Part shown: piece after piece, positions 58,412-64,000 of the stretch
Position numbering within the stretch: position 1 is the stretch's first letter
Layout: every line of letters begins with the position of its first letter
Notes under the pieces: model-generated
Seen by the model: the letters and a program-made list of their open reading frames with translations, nothing else
Told to the model about the DNA's origin: nothing
The model's database searches: none
Program-made: the position numbers and the translations under genes
NCBI GenBank assembly: GCA_029448655.1
Contig: JACCLO010000006.1
Location: forward strand, 1,860,001-1,924,000
Origin: Wolfiporia cocos
Taxonomy: Eukaryota > Basidiomycota > Agaricomycetes > Polyporales > Phaeolaceae
Reading direction: 5' to 3'
DNA: 64,000 nt

Positions 58412-61400
58412 TCATGATACCACTCCAAGCTTGTGGAACAGGGTGTCTAACGTTTTGAATGCAACGGGCTTCACTATACTGGATAGGGTCCATCATTTCA
58501 TCAGCAATGATAACACGAAAAAGTTGCTATAGCCACGTACTATCCGTCTACGCCAGCTTCGAAAGCACGGCGTTTGTCTTCTAATGAAGACATACCGGTT
58601 AATGCCAGTATACTTGCCGAGTGGGCTTTCCCCGACTGCGACTGAGACAGGCCGGCACCCTGAGTCCGTGTCATCTCAATGGACCGCATCTGGGTCGTCG
58701 CACCCACGCCTGTTGATACACATCAGTCTTTAATCGACATCATATCCGGGAAAGACCTCACCGTCAAGTACAGGCATTGAAAGGTCTACAAGGACAACGC
58801 TACTCCGGAAAGAAGATCAGCGATGATTCATATAGACCTCTAACAATCAGCCCTTACTCGAAGTGTCCTTCTGTCTCGAATATACGAACACCTTCTTGTC
58901 CATCGACAGCTTCTCGATAGTCATATCCCTAATGCGCCCTCAAGTCTCTTCGTCATTCCATTTAGTGATTGAGCCTCACCTTATTCCGGAGCCATTTGAT
59001 ACTACGGGGGACATTATTAGGGTGGGGCATGACACATTGCGAGAGACTTTTGACGTACAGCAGTCCTCGAAGAATGTTGTTATCCTCGATGACCAGAACG
59101 CGCACCGGACCCTGGACACCAAGGGCCCCTACGGAGGACTTGAGCAGCGTTCCCCCAGCACCAACCGATACGGTGCTAGAGTTTGGGGAATTTGGAGCTG
59201 TGGATACTTGATCCGGGGGTTCAGGCTCAATCCCATCCGGTTCTGAGCTGAGCGTCATGTGTGACCAGCTTGCTAGCGGATGCACCGTCGCAGCCCGGGG
59301 ACCGAGACTGGGCCGAAGCCGCTGTGCGTTCACATTGTTCTCTTCTGAGAAGCGGCGAGGGAAGGTGCCTCCCACAATGCCGTCCTCGAGGTCCGTGACC
59401 GCAGCAGCAGAAGCGAGGGCCTTTGGCAATGTGGGCGACGAATTCGGCCGCTTCTCCATGTTGAGCACGTGCAGGCACATCTTGAGCGCTGAGTACAAGC
59501 GGACTGGTCCTACGGGCTTGTACACGATCCGGCAGAACCCTCCTATTCGCTCATATTCGCTGACTGTATTCATCAATCTTGGGTCGCCGCGGAGGGAAGA
59601 GAGGATGATGAAAGGCTGGTTGGATTGCTTATTCTCGACAGCGTTCGCGACCGGGGTGAGATCTTCATTTGCAACGATGATTTGCCCCGAAGGGTCTTCC
59701 TCGGCAACAACAAAGTCCCATCGTGAAACCAGATAGGATTTGACAACAGATCGCAGTAACTGCACCCCTCGGTGCGGCTCGTTAAAGCCGATCAGAGAGA
59801 TCGTTGGGCGATCTAGATGAGCGTACACTTTCCTGAGCTCCTCGTCAGACGTCGGAACGTCTTCATCCTCTACAGCTTCAGCATTGAACGTGATCTTGAT
59901 CTCGGTGCCGACACCTTCTGCGCTCCAGACATCGACTTTGCCATCCACGCTGCTCGATCGGACGATGCTGTTGACGATCGCCAGACCTAGACCTGTCCCA
60001 GTTTGCAAAGGGTTTTCTTGAGAGAATGGATGGAATAGTTGATTCTATCGGCAATGTCTCAGCAATGTGAACATAGACACCAACACATCGTAGTACCTTC
60101 AAGAAGTTCTGGCTGATACCCTACATGAGTCAACAAGATTGAGCACCCAGCTGCTGTATGGTTTTTGGATCCCACCTTCCCAGTATCTATGACGGACATT
60201 TCAATCTTGACCTTGCCCTTGGGAGTATCGCTAGCTGGTGGCAGTTGTCGGAGCATGACGTGCACAAAGCCATCCTAGTGCGCTGGTCAGTATCTTGTGC
60301 GATGAGTATGTCTTCACCAGTACGAACTGATGTGAACTTCAAGCTGTTCCCGAACACGTTCATCAGCACACGCCGAATCCCGCCCTTCTCGCATAGGAAT
60401 GTCCAGCCCTATCAGTGCAAATGTCAGGGCACCAAACGCAAGATGAGGTGGTTTACATCAATGCCGGCACTTACACTCTTTGAGTTCCCTATATCAATGA
60501 CGGTCTCCACATGTTGCGGCGGCGGACAAGCAAGGACAGCACTTGAGGAGTCATGCTTCGGCGGCGAGTACACGCTGCCAATCTCGGACGTGAACATCCT
60601 TGCTCGATGACCGATCCAACAGCCTTCGGTAGCCTCTTCGACCAGTTGCATCAGGTCAACCCTAAGGTGGACATCTGTTAACATTCGCGGTATGAGACGA
60701 TAGTGTCCGCCTTCTCACTCACTTGCTATGGTGAATGGCATGCCCCACACCACCCGATCTCGAATTCCCGCTAAGCTTCGTGAAGTCAAGTACATGGTTT
60801 ACCGTCTCGACCAGTGAAGTCCCACAGGCCTGTACTGTATGCAGGAAGGATGCCTGGCTGTGGTCCAGGTTTGTGTCAGATAGCAGCTCCGCGGACGCGA
60901 GGATCTATCAAGCATGCTTAGTGAAAGGCTATACATTTATTCCGATGAGGAAACTCACTCCATGTAGGGGTGTCCGCAGCTCATGAGAGATACTATTGGC
61001 TGCTGTCAGCGCGCGTGCCACGGCAACCTAGCTACAGAGCTCACTTGCTGATGAATAGACTCTTAGCTTTGTCCGCAAGGATCATTCTGCGCTTGAGTAC
61101 CGCTGACAAGATGATCACGCCTATACGCAACGGTCGTACCGAGTCCATCCCTTATATGGCACCGATAGTACGTACCAATCGCTCGCAGATATGATAACTC
61201 ATGGCCTTCCAACTGATCGAACGTAAAGTCACGATGCATGGATTTTGATATATGCCAGAACCGCTTACGAAAGGTGTGGTCCGTTCCCCCGTGCTATACG
61301 CACACAATAGCGCGAATGGTTGCTTGTCGATATTGAAAATCGGCACGGCTGTGGGAGTTCGTTCCATCACTTGCGATCATTCCACCCCTCGGCGGCACTT

Positions 61401-64000
61401 ACCAAGAGCATACTGGATTCGGGCCGGCAAGAATGGGCGTAATGCCGTAGGCACGACGCCCTCGCAGATCTTGCCTTCTGGGTTCCTGGCAAAGAATTCT
61501 GCTAATCGGTCGTACTCGTCTCTACTCAGCAACTTGCTGCTCGTTGCCGTGCCCGCTTGCCGATCTGCGCTGTGGAGCGTGATGGACATCGTGCTTTCGG
61601 CTCCAACAGTCTCTAGAACGTCAACGTGGGACACATCGAGCACCATAGCACCCTCGATATCCAAAGTCCGCTTCACCAGCCGCGCGGCGCGCTCGTAGAC
61701 TTGCTCCATGGATGTTCCGATGAACAGGCCCTTGTCGACCTCGGCTTCCTTGTCGAGATCGAGGCATTCCCGCGTGAATTGCTCCATCTGTTCACGCTCA
61801 GCGAAGATCTCACGAACGTATGGGGACAATACGTACCGAACTCTGTATACGATCCCGGATGCGCAACTGAATCTACGCGAAGTGAGATCGGGAAGCATAA
61901 CATTTGCAAATTGCTTTTACCTTGTCTCGCCATAGCTCGAGTTCTCGCATCGCGATTTGCTAGATCTTGTTTAGATGTTGACCATGTGTATCCAAGAAGA
62001 CCCTTACCGCAAATTCTTTCAGAGTGTGTCTTTGTCTAGGGCTGAACTCTCGTCGAGGAGTATCATCGATGATTGACAGACTGAAACCATGGGTCAGTCT
62101 ACATATCGCTATAGCAAGCTAAGACACCTACGAGCCGATGTTATAGCCATCCTGTGTCCGAAGAGGACAGCCAGCATAGAATCGTATGCGCGGCTCTCCA
62201 AGAACGAGGGGCTGCATGAGCGTAGGTGGTTAGTCCGCTCATCACAGATCTGCGGCATGAGCACGGACATTCTTCGCGAACCGCCAATCATCCTGTGCAT
62301 CTAGTACAACCATCGGCTCGTCGTCCCTTCGCAACACGCATCAATCGTCAGGATCGAGCCACGCCTCGAGATCGATACGACCAACCTCTGCAGAATCGCA
62401 TGGGCGTCGAACGAACAGCTTCTATGCATATTTTGCGTGTCAAAACCAGCTGAATACGGGCGGTTGGGAAAGGTGTCAAGAAGAGCAGGCAAATGCTGCC
62501 AAAGCGAACACTTACATTCCGACTTAAAGAATCTGCACATCGTAGCAGTGAGCATCGTTATCCGCGAGCACGATTTGATGACTTTACTCACTCCTCCGTC
62601 CCGTCAATCAGCGAGATCGTGACTATCTTCGTGTTGAACACCAACTTCACTAAGTGCACTATCCGATCAAAGTTGGGGTCGCGTCCGGTGCCCCATATGT
62701 TGAACCTTGAACAATGAGTTAATGTCCACACTCTCTTGAGCTACGGTGTTAAGGATGGACATACTTGTACAGTGCTCTTCGCCTTTCCAGCTCCTTCGGA
62801 GGATTGGGAGGTGCAAGGTATCCGAGCTCCGAGTACATTTGCTCCTCCTTCGCGGCACGACCCGCCAGGTTTGCCACGAAGCTCTCTGACGCAGGTCTCG
62901 CCGCTCGCATCCTTCGCTCGTAAAGTGTTGATGTCGGCAGGGGTGCGGACGTCTGACGAGTCAAACATATCCTCCTCGGCAGCGCTGGTACTGTCATCGG
63001 GTCCATCTCGAAAGGCGGTGCAGATATCTGTCTATCGGGGTGATCTGTCCGCGAAGGTGCATAAATGCGATGGTCTTCCGCGCCAGCCAGGCTCTCCAAG
63101 CGCGACGGATCCATACTCCCAAAGTAATCCTCCTCCAATAGCTCCTGATTATACTTGACAGGTGCCGTTGCGGGTGGCGCGGGTGCACCAATAAACGGCA
63201 TAGATTTGATCCTCTCGTCTCCCCTCCCCCCGGACTCCTTCGCAGCCCCCATATCCACATCCATATCCTCGTTATCACCCTTATGCGTACTTGTATGTTC
63301 GTCCTGCTCTGGATCCGGTGGGCTCTGCTGGATTGTTGGCAACCGCCTCGGGTCATCTACGTCTTGCGTGCCCTGCCAGAAGCTGCTCAGCCGTGACTTA
63401 CGCACCCCGCCTGGCGAGGCGAGCGGAGTATCTGCGTGAACCAAGAAACTGTGTTCCGGTGGATGTGACCCGGGGATTGTAGCGGTGACCCCGCGCATAG
63501 GGTCTGTTAGCTCGTGCTCGGGAGAAGGTAGGGCTAAGGGCGCTACAGAGACACGCGCAGCTGCCCACCGGATGGCTGCTGCGCTCGTCGTAGCGTCAGT
63601 GGCAGGAATAGCCGGATGCCGAAAGGCCTCCATGGATGGCCCCGGCCTCAGGTCCGTGAAAGAGTTCCGAAGACGGTGCGAGATGGCGCCGAGGGTGAAG
63701 GGTACGCTCAGTCTCCTCGGTGGTCTTGACTCCCCGGGATCTTGACCTTGCGCAGGCTGAGTCAGTGGCGCCGACTGGGGGCCCTGAAGAGCAATGGTAG
63801 AAGATGGGTATATAGCAACCTCTGCAGACTCTACACTATCGTCAGTGGCAGCTTCTTGACCTGACTCTTCAGGGAATATTGCGGCAGTGTCCACATCAGA
63901 CGGCGGAGGGTAGAATCCCTCTGGCGACTCTCGCATCGGCGATTGGCAAATAGACTCCGTCGAGGTGTTCAGCATCGATGGAGGAGAGCCCACACGAGAT
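58412..64000 (-). CDS. hybrid histidine kinase with GAF domain (5' end may be outside)
   Basis: A multi-exon two-component sensor. The long N-terminal exon (frame open from the window edge to 62749; first ATG in it near 63975) is low-complexity, rich in Pro and Ser, and ends with [20 protein letters not shown]. Then come a GAF-type segment, [20 protein letters not shown] (about 62.6 kb), and a second GAF-like segment, [20 protein letters not shown] (about 61.66 kb). The H-box [12 protein letters not shown] follows (His codon at 60982-60984). The ATPase N-box is [13 protein letters not shown], and the G-box is [14 protein letters not shown] (about 59.98 kb). The receiver domain reads [38 protein letters not shown] with the phospho-acceptor Asp, ALTGMSS and [12 protein letters not shown], ending at 58412. 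Many short introns are present. It lacks a TM segment in the visible part, so it is probably cytosolic. Confidence 0.85.

Overview
The window looks like nuclear DNA of a filamentous basidiomycete, most likely an Agaricomycete. Genes are split by many short introns of about 50-60 nt with GTRNGT donors. The protein families are those of mushrooms: clade-type sesquiterpene synthases, F-box/LRR families, a DUF6533 membrane protein, a GAF-type hybrid histidine kinase, and a chromodomain Ty3/gypsy element with an embedded dUTPase. All assignments come from reading translated sequence and splice sites by eye; no database search was run.

Layout. 1-0.6 kb: first exon of an AVT3-like vacuolar amino-acid transporter (minus), cut by the window edge. 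1.7-11.2 kb: a sesquiterpene synthase pseudogene (minus) split by a complete 8.2-kb Ty3/gypsy retrotransposon (2031-10232) with identical 371-bp LTRs and a 5-bp target duplication. 12-12.6 kb: a small inverted-repeat element carrying two outward-facing tRNA-like modules. 15.5-20 kb: housekeeping genes, namely an NAD-dependent epimerase, SWD2 (COMPASS/CPF WD40 protein) and RPB5, the last two divergent from a 189-bp promoter. 23.4-35.6 kb: a terpenoid neighbourhood with two intact sesquiterpene synthases flanking homocitrate synthase (lysine pathway), then an alcohol acetyltransferase-type acyltransferase and a decayed paralogue of it. 35.7-38.6 kb: MET2 (homoserine O-acetyltransferase, with a MITE inside an enlarged intron) divergent from VPS71/SWC6. 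38.6-44.8 kb: a fragment plus two tandem copies of an F-box/LRR gene. 45.5-47.4 kb: a second, broken copy of the MET2-VPS71 segment, whose VPS71 exon is interrupted by another tRNA-like inverted-repeat element with an 8-bp duplication. 48-49.7 kb: DUF6533-type membrane protein. 53-57.8 kb: SDR, mevalonate kinase (ERG12) and cystathionine beta-lyase (STR3-type), all minus. The last two share one open frame with no stop between them. 58.4-64 kb: a hybrid histidine kinase (minus) running to the window edge.

Functional themes. Mevalonate kinase feeds the isoprenoid pathway that supplies farnesyl diphosphate to the terpene synthases, and the acyltransferase could decorate their alcohol products. 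MET2 and the cystathionine beta-lyase are both methionine-pathway enzymes. SWD2, VPS71 and RPB5 serve transcription and chromatin. Long gene-poor stretches (12.7-15.5, 20-23.3, 27.5-30.2 and 49.7-53.0 kb) separate these blocks.

The most unusual observation is a pair of non-autonomous elements (11973-12649 and 46268-46982). They share terminal sequences, subterminal AGATNNATCT palindromes and paired, outward-reading RNA polymerase III-like A/B-box modules. The next two are an 11-nt self-priming signature in the retrotransposon and the in-frame cystathionine beta-lyase/mevalonate kinase junction.
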